Made by a program: the position numbers and the translations under genes
In this document: in pieces, positions 14,812-21,257 of the stretch
How the letters are laid out: each line of letters opens with the position of its first letter
How positions within the stretch are numbered: position 1 is the first letter of the stretch
Assembly: GCA_038924245.1 (NCBI GenBank)
Contig: JBCKVB010000016.1
Location: 1 to 28,518, forward strand
Direction: 5' to 3'
Length of the DNA: 28,518 nucleotides
From: SURF-13 sp038924245
GTDB lineage: Bacteria; Pseudomonadota; Gammaproteobacteria; SURF-13
The notes under the pieces: generated by a model
What the model saw: only the letters and a program-made list of their open reading frames with translations
Told to the model about the DNA's origin: nothing
Databases searched by the model: none

Positions 14812-16221
14812 TCAACGTTCGTAGGCCAGTTCATGCACCATGCGCCCGGCCGGCACCGGGGTGCCTTCGCGCGCCGTCATGTACATGTTGTACAGCCACA
14901 CGCAGTTGCCCAGGAACACCAGGGTGCCGCCGAACCAGCGCGCGATCATGTACGGATGCTCGGCCGTCACGATGTCAATGTAGGGCACCTCGTAAATCTT
15001 GCCCGCGCCCTGGATCAGGCCCGCGATAGTCATCGAGATCCAGTAGATCGAGAAGCCGATCAGCAGCATCCAGAAGTGGAAGTTGGCCAGCGCCAAGGAG
15101 TATAGCTTGCGCTTCATAACCACCTGCAGGCCATAGTACACCGCCGCCACCTCAATGAAGGTGGAGAAGCCGAGCAGCGCCAGGTGCGCGTGCGCCACGA
15201 TCCAGCCGGTGCCGTGGATGTACCAGTTGATGGAGCGCGTCTGCTGGAAGCCGCCTTGCATGTTGAGCGGGATGGCCAGCAGCACGCCGGTCACGGTGAA
15301 GCGTATCTCGATGTTCTCCACGAACATGTTCCACTTGCCCTGCATGGTGAGCAGGATGTTGGACACGAAGGCAATCGCCGGCACCATAATCAGCACGCCT
15401 TCCACCGAGGCGAACGACTTCAGCCACTCCGGCAGCGGCGCGGACATCAGGTGATGCGCGGCGGGGGTGGAGTAGAAGATCACAATGGACCAGAAGTGCA
15501 GGTGACCGATGCGGTGCGAGTAGAGCGGATTGCCGGTGATCTTGGGAATGGTGTAGTAGGCGATGGCCGCGGCCACCGGCGTGATCCACAGCCCCAGAAT
15601 ATTGTGCGCATTCCACCAGGTGAGATAGGCCTCGGTCAAGCCGGTGAGGTGGAAATATTCCGGCAGGTTGCCGACCAGCAGCACGATCAGCAACATGAAT
15701 ATCGAGGCGGCGAAGAACCAGTTGGTGGTGTAGATACCCTGGGTGCGGCGGTGGGCGATGGTCATCCACACGTTGATCGACACCGGCAGGAGCACGCCGA
15801 ACAGAATGATCAGATCGATGGGCCAGATAAAGTCGGAATACTCACGCCCCGAGGTCATGCCCATCCACAGCGTGGTCAGTCCTATCGCCAGGCTGACGTT
15901 CCAGATCATGCAACTCCACACCCCGAGCTTCTCCGACCACAGCTTGGTGTTGCCGAGAGCCGGGGTCATGTACATCATGGCGGCGACGAAGGCCATGGAT
16001 ATCCAGCCGAAGATCACCGCCATCACGTGCACCTGGCGCATCTTGCCGAAGGCGAAATACTCGAAGCCGGTGACCCAGTCGGGGAACGCGAGCTTGGCGG
16101 CGTTGAACGAACCCAGGCCGGTACCGATGATGAACCATACGATGGCAGAGAACGAGAAGAACAGCGTCGCGGTGCCCGGAGGGATGTCCTCGTTCCTGGC
16201 AAACATATATTTCATCAACAT
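14812..16221 (-). CDS. ccoN: cbb3-type (C-family) haem-copper oxidoreductase catalytic subunit, CcoN-like, divergent
   Basis: 469 aa from ATG 16221 (GAGG eight bases upstream), 12 TM helices expected. Ligands seen: His65 (low-spin haem), His206 in WWNAHN and His256-His257 (CuB), His344-x-His346 in AHAHLALLG (helix X). Tyr250, six residues before the His pair, matches the helix VII tyrosine that cross-links to a CuB histidine in cbb3 oxidases. At the place of the Pseudomonas stutzeri CcoN glutamate near 323 (FEGP in canonical CcoN) this protein has Gln322 (MQGG). The HYTDW motif reads HGTGW. These changes set it apart from classical CcoN. O2 reduction is supported by the tyrosine; NO reduction is not excluded. 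Neighbours are cytochromes and biogenesis genes. Confidence 0.9.
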   Translation of the reverse strand: MLMKYMFARNEDIPPGTATLFFSFSAIVWFIIGTGLGSFNAAKLAFPDWVTGFEYFAFGKMRQVHVMAVIFGWISMAFVAAMMYMTPALGNTKLWSEKLGVWSCMIWNVSLAIGLTTLWMGMTSGREYSDFIWPIDLIILFGVLLPVSINVWMTIAHRRTQGIYTTNWFFAASIFMLLIVLLVGNLPEYFHLTGLTEAYLTWWNAHNILGLWITPVAAAIAYYTIPKITGNPLYSHRIGHLHFWSIVIFYSTPAAHHLMSAPLPEWLKSFASVEGVLIMVPAIAFVSNILLTMQGKWNMFVENIEIRFTVTGVLLAIPLNMQGGFQQTRSINWYIHGTGWIVAHAHLALLGFSTFIEVAAVYYGLQVVMKRKLYSLALANFHFWMLLIGFSIYWISMTIAGLIQGAGKIYEVPYIDIVTAEHPYMIARWFGGTLVFLGNCVWLYNMYMTAREGTPVPAGRMVHELAYER

Positions 16222-16271
16222 GTTGAATACCTCATCACACAATAAAATCGTTCATTCGTGTCCGCCTGGAC

Positions 16272-16424
16272 TTAATTTTTGGCGGGCGCCGGGCAACAGG
16301 GCGTAATCAGCCCGCGGTTGCCGACCTTGCCGCATACCGTGCACGGGATCATCAGGTACCAGGCCAGCCACATGCTGGAGAAGGCGGAGACCATGGCGAA
16401 GATTGCGGCGATTGCTGCTAACAT
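16272..16424 (-). CDS. 50-aa TM protein with CxxC and CC motifs
   Basis: MLAAIAAIFAMVSAFSSMWL starts a transmembrane helix. It is followed by IPCTVCGKVGNRGLITPCC and a short Pro/Ala tail. Four cysteines (CxxC, then a CC pair about 13 residues on) could bind a metal or redox centre on one side of the membrane. A GGAG lies nine bases before the ATG. It is the gene just before the CcoN start. I know no named family; a copper-, zinc- or iron-binding accessory peptide is a reasonable guess. Confidence 0.68.
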   Translation of the reverse strand: MLAAIAAIFAMVSAFSSMWLAWYLMIPCTVCGKVGNRGLITPCCPAPAKN

Positions 16425-16484
16425 TGTTATTGGCTCCAAAAATTCGCAGTGTGAACTGGCTGTAAAGTCATGCCGCCGGACGGC

Positions 16485-16784
16485 CTAGTGACCATCGCCG
16501 CCGCCTTGGATTTTCGTCATCTTATCATGACCATGGATAGCCGCCAATAATATCCAGATGAAGGCGATGCCGAACACCAACATGGTCCAGGTCATGAAAC
16601 CGTTGAAGTAGCCGAACGGGTTGAAAGAATGCCAACCCCAGCCGCCCCACTCGCCGAATCTGCCGCGCCCCAGGTTGGCCATTAGATAAATCCCGAACAC
16701 GCTGCCGTTCCCCATCCCCACCACCATGCCTACCACTAGGCTCAGAACGAGGGACTTTCTTACCATGTTGACTTGTTGTGCCAT
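16485..16784 (-). CDS. Unknown 99-aa two-TM protein
   Basis: Two hydrophobic segments (about residues 11-35 and 64-83) flank an aromatic Gly-rich loop (RGRFGEWGGWGWHSFNPFGY). A His/Asp/Lys tail ends GGGDGH. The start has GGAGA upstream. It comes 60 bases before the 50-aa Cys protein and at the head of the CcoN transcription segment. Not recognised; a small subunit of the complex is likely from position. Confidence 0.6.
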   Translation of the reverse strand: MAQQVNMVRKSLVLSLVVGMVVGMGNGSVFGIYLMANLGRGRFGEWGGWGWHSFNPFGYFNGFMTWTMLVFGIAFIWILLAAIHGHDKMTKIQGGGDGH

Positions 16785-16899
16785 CCCGGTCTCCGGTTAA
16801 ATTAATCAAGCTTGTTGACGCGGCCCCATTTGCCTCGGCTGCGTTCTTTTCAGAACTCTGCTAAATTTACCGTGATTATAAGATAATTTCAACCCCTTT

Positions 16900-17115
16900 A
16901 TGTTTATGCCTAATTTTATGAAAGAACTGCTGCTTTACTGTTTGGCCGCCGTGGCCGGGCTTACCGTACTGGGTTACTCGGTGCACATGTTCATCGGCGG
17001 CCTGGTCAGCCGCGCCACGGAATACACGGTGATCGCCATCGTCTGCGCCCTCGGCGCCGCGGTAATGGGCTTTATGGCCTGGGATGTGATCCAGCGCCGG
17101 CGCGGGCTGCGCTGA
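16900..17115 (+). CDS. 71-aa small membrane protein on the opposite strand inside the cluster
   Basis: Two transmembrane helices (about residues 9-32 and 43-62) and an Arg-rich tail (RRRGLR). It is the only plus-strand gene between the minus-strand genes of the core. Two starts are possible, ATG 16900 or 16918 (MKELLLYCLAAVAGL), with no clear SD for either. The upstream 115-base divergent region is AT-rich around 16875-16890 (TATAAG, GATAAT), so a promoter is plausible. Function unknown. Confidence 0.6.
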   Translation: MFMPNFMKELLLYCLAAVAGLTVLGYSVHMFIGGLVSRATEYTVIAIVCALGAAVMGFMAWDVIQRRRGLR

Positions 17116-17127
17116 GCCGCGCTACGG

Positions 17128-17580
17128 CTATTTGTACGGGGCGAATGCCTCCGTCACTTGCCGGTAGGTGGCCTGATCCGCGAACTGGCCGCGGTGAAAC
17201 ACGAACTGGAGCGGGTTCCCCAGCGGGTCCTTGCCGGACAGCCCGAAGGACTTGCCTTGGGTGTCGGTGTAAAAACGCACGTCCTTCACCAGGCTCACAC
17301 GCTCACCGCCGCGCAACTCCAGGCGCACCTGCTGCGGGCTGACTTCCAGCGCCACCGGCGCGGAGGGCAGCAGCATGAGGCGCGTCTTGAGGATGCGGTT
17401 GGCGCCCGCGATGAAGAAAAACGAGGCCATGAAGAACAGCACATAGGCCACGCCCTGATTTTCACCGTACCAAAGCCTCAGGGCGAGCAGCCCCAGCACC
17501 GCGACGGTAGGCACATACAGCAACAGGTCCCAGACCATACCGGCCTTGTCCCGCATCAATGCATAGCGCGCGCCCGTCAT
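17128..17580 (-). CDS. Unknown 150-aa membrane protein with a PH-like beta domain
   Basis: Two helices (about residues 18-37 and 42-61) are followed by a beta-rich soluble part (QVRLELRGGERVSLVKDVRF, then SFGLSGKDPLGNPLQF) resembling bacterial PH-like or photosynthesis-system repeat folds in outline. Spacing to the preceding thioredoxin gene is seven bases. It is the last gene of the first minus block before the strand switch at 16900-17115. No recognised family. Confidence 0.6.
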   Translation of the reverse strand: MTGARYALMRDKAGMVWDLLLYVPTVAVLGLLALRLWYGENQGVAYVLFFMASFFFIAGANRILKTRLMLLPSAPVALEVSPQQVRLELRGGERVSLVKDVRFYTDTQGKSFGLSGKDPLGNPLQFVFHRGQFADQATYRQVTEAFAPYK

Positions 17581-17587
17581 CAGCGGA

Positions 17588-18082
17588 TCAGCCGGCCGCG
17601 GCGGGAAGAAGCTTGATGATCTGCGCCTCCAACTCGCCGAACATCACGCGCCCGGCCTCGACGTAACGCACAGTCTGGTTTTGATCTATCACGTAGGTCC
17701 ATGGGTCGCCCATCACGCCGTAGGACTTGAAGGCCTGTGGGTTCTGGTATTGATCCATATGCAGAAACAGTACGCGGCCTTCATATTTGTTGAGCATCGC
17801 CTTCAGCATCTGCAACTGCTGGTCACAGGGCGTGCAGTGACCGGGCGTGGCGAAGGCGAGCACGATGGGCTTGCCGGTTTCAAGCGCCTGATCGAGCGAG
17901 TACTCATACATGCGCGCGTCGGGGCGGCGATAAGTGGTGATCTTGCTGAAGTCGCCGCCGGCATCGGCCAGCGTCTTGGTGGCGAGGGCCGGCGCCTGTT
18001 GGCCGACCTTGAGCAGGGTGCCGCCGTCGCAGCCGGCCAGCAGCAGGGCGGCGCACAGGAGGCCAGTAACTCGAATATTCAT
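17588..18082 (-). CDS. Thioredoxin-fold lipoprotein (TlpA/SCO-like) with CxxC
   Basis: 164 aa from ATG 18082, which overlaps the upstream TGA (ATGA). Lipobox LLAGC puts the mature N-terminus at Cys18, so it is anchored at the periplasmic side. The redox motif is CTPC (Cys83, Cys86) in FATPGHCTPCDQQL, and GVMGDPWTYVID gives the cis-Pro region of thioredoxin folds. SCO proteins have the same overall fold with CxxxC plus His; here the spacing is CxxC, closer to TlpA. Probable role: reduction of haem-site cysteines or copper delivery to CuB. The cluster has no other visible copper chaperone. Confidence 0.78.
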   Translation of the reverse strand: MNIRVTGLLCAALLLAGCDGGTLLKVGQQAPALATKTLADAGGDFSKITTYRRPDARMYEYSLDQALETGKPIVLAFATPGHCTPCDQQLQMLKAMLNKYEGRVLFLHMDQYQNPQAFKSYGVMGDPWTYVIDQNQTVRYVEAGRVMFGELEAQIIKLLPAAAG

Positions 18083-18588
18083 TGCCGCCAATGGCGCGCG
18101 GTGCGCCACAGATTGTAGGCCCAGATCATGTTCGAGAGCAACACCAGGCTGCCGAACAGCCCCACCGCGATCATGAACGGGCGCACGATTTTATTGGCCT
18201 CGTCCAGACCCATGGTTTGGCCGGCAAGCCCGCCCAGACTGCCCGCCAGCACAAACGACGCCACCATGCCGAGCAGGCCGAAATTGTGGACCCAGAAGTG
18301 GATGTTGACCAGGCGCAGACTGTAGATGTTGCGCCGGACAATGCGCGGAACGATATAGTACACCGCCGCGAAGATCGCCATCTCCACCCAGCCCAACAGG
18401 TTGAGGTGGCCGTGGCCGAGCATGATGAGGTGGCCGTGCGGCTGATGGTTGATGAACTCGCGCAGTTCAGGGAGCATGCCCACCGCCACCCCCCAGGAAA
18501 AGCCGATGATGCTGTAAATGACGCAGGCCACGATAAACCACAGAATGTAGCGGCGGTACTGCGTGTCTTGCCCGAAGTCCTCACTCAT
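18079..18588 (-). CDS. Second CcoN-like fragment protein with helix X HxH
   Basis: 169 aa from ATG 18588 (an upstream extension to 18621 is not needed; the ATG overlaps the previous gene's end by eight bases). It contains LGHGHLNLLGWVEM with His59-x-His61. It then repeats the CcoN pattern AAVYYIVPRIVRRNIYSLRL followed by VNIHFW. The full CcoN at 14812-16221 has YYGLQVVMKRKLYSLALANFHFW in the matching place. Five hydrophobic segments, no helix II, VI or VII histidine. It keeps two possible haem ligands but cannot hold CuB. Flanked by cytochrome c genes, it is likely part of the complex or of its haem assembly. Paralogue of the 4480-4995 product. Confidence 0.72.
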   Translation of the reverse strand: MSEDFGQDTQYRRYILWFIVACVIYSIIGFSWGVAVGMLPELREFINHQPHGHLIMLGHGHLNLLGWVEMAIFAAVYYIVPRIVRRNIYSLRLVNIHFWVHNFGLLGMVASFVLAGSLGGLAGQTMGLDEANKIVRPFMIAVGLFGSLVLLSNMIWAYNLWRTARHWRQ

Positions 18589-19168
18589 GCGACGGCCTGT
18601 GTTCCTGCCGCGGCGGCACACGCGTCTCCTGGTACTTGTCCTTCCAGGTTTGCGGCGCCCAGAAGTTGGCCAGACGCTTCACCAGGGCCTCGCCTTCCTG
18701 GGGCGGTTTTTGCGCCATGGCGGAGCCCTGCTCGGCCTTGAGTTCGGACAGAAACACCGCGATGTCGTACAACTCCTGGGGGGGTAACTGCGCGACGTAG
18801 GCCGCCTCCTTGGGCCACGGGCCGTGATCCAGCGTTATTCCTCCCTTATAGTTGGCCTCGGGATGTTTTAAAAAATCCTCCAGCCATTGCTGACTTCTGC
18901 GCGAGCCGATGCCGTCCAGGAGGACGCCGTTGCTGGTGCCGTTACGCATGGCGCGGTGGCAGGCGGTGCAGTTATTTTCACGAAACAGCTTGGAGCCGCT
19001 CAGCCCCTCGGCGGAGAAATCAAACGAGGTACGCGAGGCGAACATGGGATTGGGCATTTGATGACGCACTATCTCCAGCACCACGTATCCGATCACGGCC
19101 AGCACGAAGAACGCGCCGAACACGGCGAACAGGATTTTCTCGCCCGGCTTCAGTGATGGTGTATTCAT
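18581..19168 (-). CDS. Membrane-anchored monohaem cytochrome c
   Basis: 195 aa. An N-terminal helix (about residues 11-33) is followed by ENNCTACHRA (Cys67, Cys70, His71). The segment LDGIGSRRSQQWLEDFLKHP, also present in the 162-aa cytochrome in similar form (LDGIGSLRDEQWFYNYF), lies after it, indicating the two are related. A basic C-tail of about 45 residues extends past the haem domain. The gene begins after the terminator hairpin at 19211-19238. It probably mediates electron flow from the dihaem cytochrome to the catalytic subunit. Confidence 0.82.
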   Translation of the reverse strand: MNTPSLKPGEKILFAVFGAFFVLAVIGYVVLEIVRHQMPNPMFASRTSFDFSAEGLSGSKLFRENNCTACHRAMRNGTSNGVLLDGIGSRRSQQWLEDFLKHPEANYKGGITLDHGPWPKEAAYVAQLPPQELYDIAVFLSELKAEQGSAMAQKPPQEGEALVKRLANFWAPQTWKDKYQETRVPPRQEHRPSHE

Positions 19169-19210
19169 TACGGCATCTTCGATAGGGGGTTACGGATTGC
19201 GCACCAAAAT

Positions 19211-19238
19211 TAAAGGGCGGGTGATAACCCGCCCTTTA
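19211..19238 (-). terminator. Intra-operon terminator hairpin after the dihaem cytochrome
   Basis: A 12-bp perfect stem (19211-19222 with 19227-19238) around the tetraloop GATA, with a T-rich tract (TTTAATTTT) downstream in the minus direction. It lies 29 bases after the dihaem cytochrome stop and 43 bases before the next start. No convincing promoter follows, so partial termination is probable. Confidence 0.75.
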
Positions 19239-19267
19239 TGAGACCGTCTTTACTGCAAACAGTTCGA

Positions 19268-20134
19268 TCAGTGCGCGCTGGCGCCCGCCGCTGCCGGCAC
19301 AGGCTGGTGCGGCTGACGCGAGTTGCCTGGTGAGATGGGTGGCGCGCTGGTCAGATAAGCGGCGACGTTGTAGATGTCCTCATCTTTGAGCTTGCTCGCC
19401 ACGGCGCGCATCGCCGCCAGGGGATCGTTGGCACGGCTGCCATCCCTCCATTTCTTCAGTTGATTCACCAGATAGACATAACGCTGTCCGCCGATGGTGG
19501 GGAAGATCGGCAACGCGCCGCGCCCGTTGTACTGGTGGCAACTGCTGCACGCCGGCACGTTCTGCGCCGGGATGCCGTACAGCACGATGCCCTTGCCGAG
19601 GTGCCTCTCGCCCACCGGCACCGCGCCCGCGGCCTTGATCTCTTCCAGATTAGAGGCGGAGGCGAGCGCATCCTGACGGAGGCCGGCCGCATACGCCGCG
19701 ACGTCGGCCTTGTCCTGATCCGACAGGGCCCTGGCCACGCCATTCATGACGCCCATGGTGGTATCGGTGCGGAGGCCGGCGGCGAATTCATACAACTGCT
19801 TTCTCAGGTAGACGAAACCCATGTCGGCCAGACGCGGCGTGCCCATATTGTCATCGCCCAGACCTGTTTCCCCGTGGCAGGCCATGCAGGGTGGCGCCTC
19901 GCCCTTGCCTTCCATGAAAATCTTCTGCCCGGCCTTGACATTGGCCACCAGTTTGAGCGTCTCGCTGGGCATGGGCATGGACGCAGGCGCCGCGGCTTCA
20001 GCGGCAGGCACCGCGGCTTCAGCGGCTGGCGCTACGGCTTCGGCGGCTGGCGCCGCAGCCTGTTCTTCGGACCACGCCACGCCGAAGGTGGCGAGCGCAG
20101 CGGCCACTAATAGTGCTGTTAAAAACCGATACAT
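19268..20134 (-). CDS. Dihaem cytochrome c, cytochrome c4-like, periplasmic
   Basis: 288 aa. Signal peptide (about residues 1-22, ending in a hydrophobic run before SEEQAA) is followed by an Ala/Glu/Pro repeat linker (about 23-52; several near-identical AAEA-type units). Two c-haem sites follow: CMACH (Cys83, Cys86, His87) and CSSCH (Cys196, Cys199, His200). The arrangement, with GLGDDNMGTPRLADMG in the first domain and IFPTIGGQRYVYLVNQL in the second, is cytochrome c4-like. A strong GGAGGAG precedes the start. As the first large gene of the operon it is probably the soluble electron donor to the oxidase. The linker repeats are an obvious site for length variation. Confidence 0.85.
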   Translation of the reverse strand: MYRFLTALLVAAALATFGVAWSEEQAAAPAAEAVAPAAEAAVPAAEAAAPASMPMPSETLKLVANVKAGQKIFMEGKGEAPPCMACHGETGLGDDNMGTPRLADMGFVYLRKQLYEFAAGLRTDTTMGVMNGVARALSDQDKADVAAYAAGLRQDALASASNLEEIKAAGAVPVGERHLGKGIVLYGIPAQNVPACSSCHQYNGRGALPIFPTIGGQRYVYLVNQLKKWRDGSRANDPLAAMRAVASKLKDEDIYNVAAYLTSAPPISPGNSRQPHQPVPAAAGASAH

Positions 20135-20155
20135 GGAAAACTCTCCTCCGTATTT

Positions 20156-20299
20156 TCAGGATTTCTTTTTAATCGCGATCTTATACCCGACGATGGCGAT
20201 GGTGAACACCACGGCGATAATGATACCGTAGATAATCAACACATCGCCCGTGCTGTACTCGATAGAGTCTTTGGCCAAATTCACAGATAGATCGAACAA
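20156..20299 (-). CDS. 47-aa TTG-start single-TM peptide heading the minus operon
   Basis: Starts with TTG (20299) behind GGAGG with six-base spacing, so strongly marked despite the rare start. The product begins MFDLSVNLAKDSIEYSTGDV, continues as a transmembrane helix (about residues 19-40) and ends in IKKKS. The basic tail should face the cytoplasm. The dihaem cytochrome follows 21 bases later. No named family; the first-gene position suggests a translational leader or a small subunit of the reductase. Confidence 0.72.
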   Translation of the reverse strand: MFDLSVNLAKDSIEYSTGDVLIIYGIIIAVVFTIAIVGYKIAIKKKS

Positions 20300-20311
20300 G
20301 CTACACCTCCC

Positions 20312-20325
20312 TCAAAGCGCTTTGA
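20312..20325. promoter_or_regulatory. 14-bp perfect palindrome, candidate operator
   Basis: TCAAAGCGCTTTGA is a perfect palindrome between the minus promoter and the ribosome site of the 47-aa gene. This is a good position for a repressor to block transcription or translation. It is not the TTGAT-N4-ATCAA box of FNR/DNR-type regulators. Read directly; the binding protein is unknown. Confidence 0.45.
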
Positions 20326-20354
20326 TATGACGGGACAAAAGTTGTAATATTTAA

Positions 20355-20384
20355 ATTATGCCACGAGATTTCCATACGATGCAA
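20355..20384 (-). promoter_or_regulatory. Sigma-70-type promoter for the minus-strand respiratory operon
   Basis: In the minus direction TTGCAT (20384-20379), an 18-base spacer and CATAAT (20360-20355) lie about 55 bases before the TTG start at 20299. It is the only near-consensus pair found upstream of the long minus cluster. Inferred from boxes alone. Confidence 0.55.
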
Positions 20385-20456
20385 GCGCGCCGCGCATTGG
20401 CCGCCGTCCCTGCCCCGCAACCCCCGTGACAGTCCCCACGGCGGCCGGCTAACCTT

Positions 20457-21227
20457 ATGGAAATAAAAGATTTTGTCGTCTTCATCATTCTGTTCATCTT
20501 CGCTGACATCGTGTTTTACGTGGTGGTGATGAAGGGTCTGATGGTCAAGAGCATCACCGAGGAAAGCCCTCTGGATAAGCGGCGGCGCGAGCTGCGGGAG
20601 GGCGAGCCGGGCTACTCCGGCGAACTGTACCATACCGCGCCGCTCAAGGCGGTCATGCCGCTGTTCGCCGCAGCGCGGGGCAATCTCGCCGAACAGGCGC
20701 AGGACTTGACCCTGGTGATGCGCGAGCAGGTGGAGCGGCTCAGCATGCGCAATCTGCGCGCCGTCGCGCCGCGCGATCTCATCGCGGGGGAGGGCAAGCG
20801 TCTGGAGCTCGGCATCAGCCACGACATCATCGCGCCCGTCATGCGCGCGCTCAATCAGGCCGCACCGGCCAACGTCACCACCTTGAAAATCGGCGCACAG
20901 CTTGCGGCGAGGCTCTCCGGCGCCGGGTTCCGCATCACCGCGCTCACCCCCATCGAGCAGACCCTGGCCGGGCATCCCAGCTTGCAGTGGGCCTGGGAGG
21001 TGCTGCCCCTGCGGGGCGGCAAGCGCACGCTCGCGCTGGATGTCGCCTTGAAGATAAAGATTCCCTCCGGCGAGGAGACGCACGTGTACTCCTGGCCGGA
21101 GCTGGAAGTGAAGGTCGAGTCCAACCACTTTTTCACCGCCAAGCACTTTGTGAAAAACCGCTGGAAGCCCGTGCTCGCAGGCGCTTCCGTGATCGCTGCG
21201 GGCTTATACGCATGGCTGCGCTGGTAA
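20457..21227 (+). CDS. Unknown 256-aa protein with hydrophobic anchors at both ends
   Basis: Divergent from the respiratory operon, 157 bases from its first start. An N-terminal hydrophobic helix (about residues 6-27) and a C-terminal helix (about 236-254) bracket a mixed alpha/beta domain. Conserved-looking pieces are EVLPLRGGKRTLALDVALKI and HVYSWPELEVKVESNHFF, consistent with a membrane-associated sensor or scaffold. No Cys clusters or nucleotide-binding motifs. I do not recognise the family. The start is ATG 20457. Divergence suggests possible co-regulation with the operon. Confidence 0.65.
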   Translation: MEIKDFVVFIILFIFADIVFYVVVMKGLMVKSITEESPLDKRRRELREGEPGYSGELYHTAPLKAVMPLFAAARGNLAEQAQDLTLVMREQVERLSMRNLRAVAPRDLIAGEGKRLELGISHDIIAPVMRALNQAAPANVTTLKIGAQLAARLSGAGFRITALTPIEQTLAGHPSLQWAWEVLPLRGGKRTLALDVALKIKIPSGEETHVYSWPELEVKVESNHFFTAKHFVKNRWKPVLAGASVIAAGLYAWLRW

Positions 21228-21257
21228 GCCGCTCTTTTCCAGAGGGCGGGATATAAC

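Noticed and set aside
14812..16221. Calling the catalytic subunit NorB (classical NO reductase)
   Set aside because: The helix VII Tyr six residues before the His pair is kept, and the motifs align with CcoN throughout; the NorB glutamates were not seen. NO activity by a C-family variant remains open but is not called.
16790..16812. FNR-like half site (ATCAA) in the divergent region before the 99-aa gene
   Set aside because: Only one half matches TTGAT-N4-ATCAA; the other half is degenerate.
16844..16857. GTTCT-N4-AGAAC inverted repeat
   Set aside because: Perfect but only 5 bp per arm, no matching known regulator and no second copy; likely chance.
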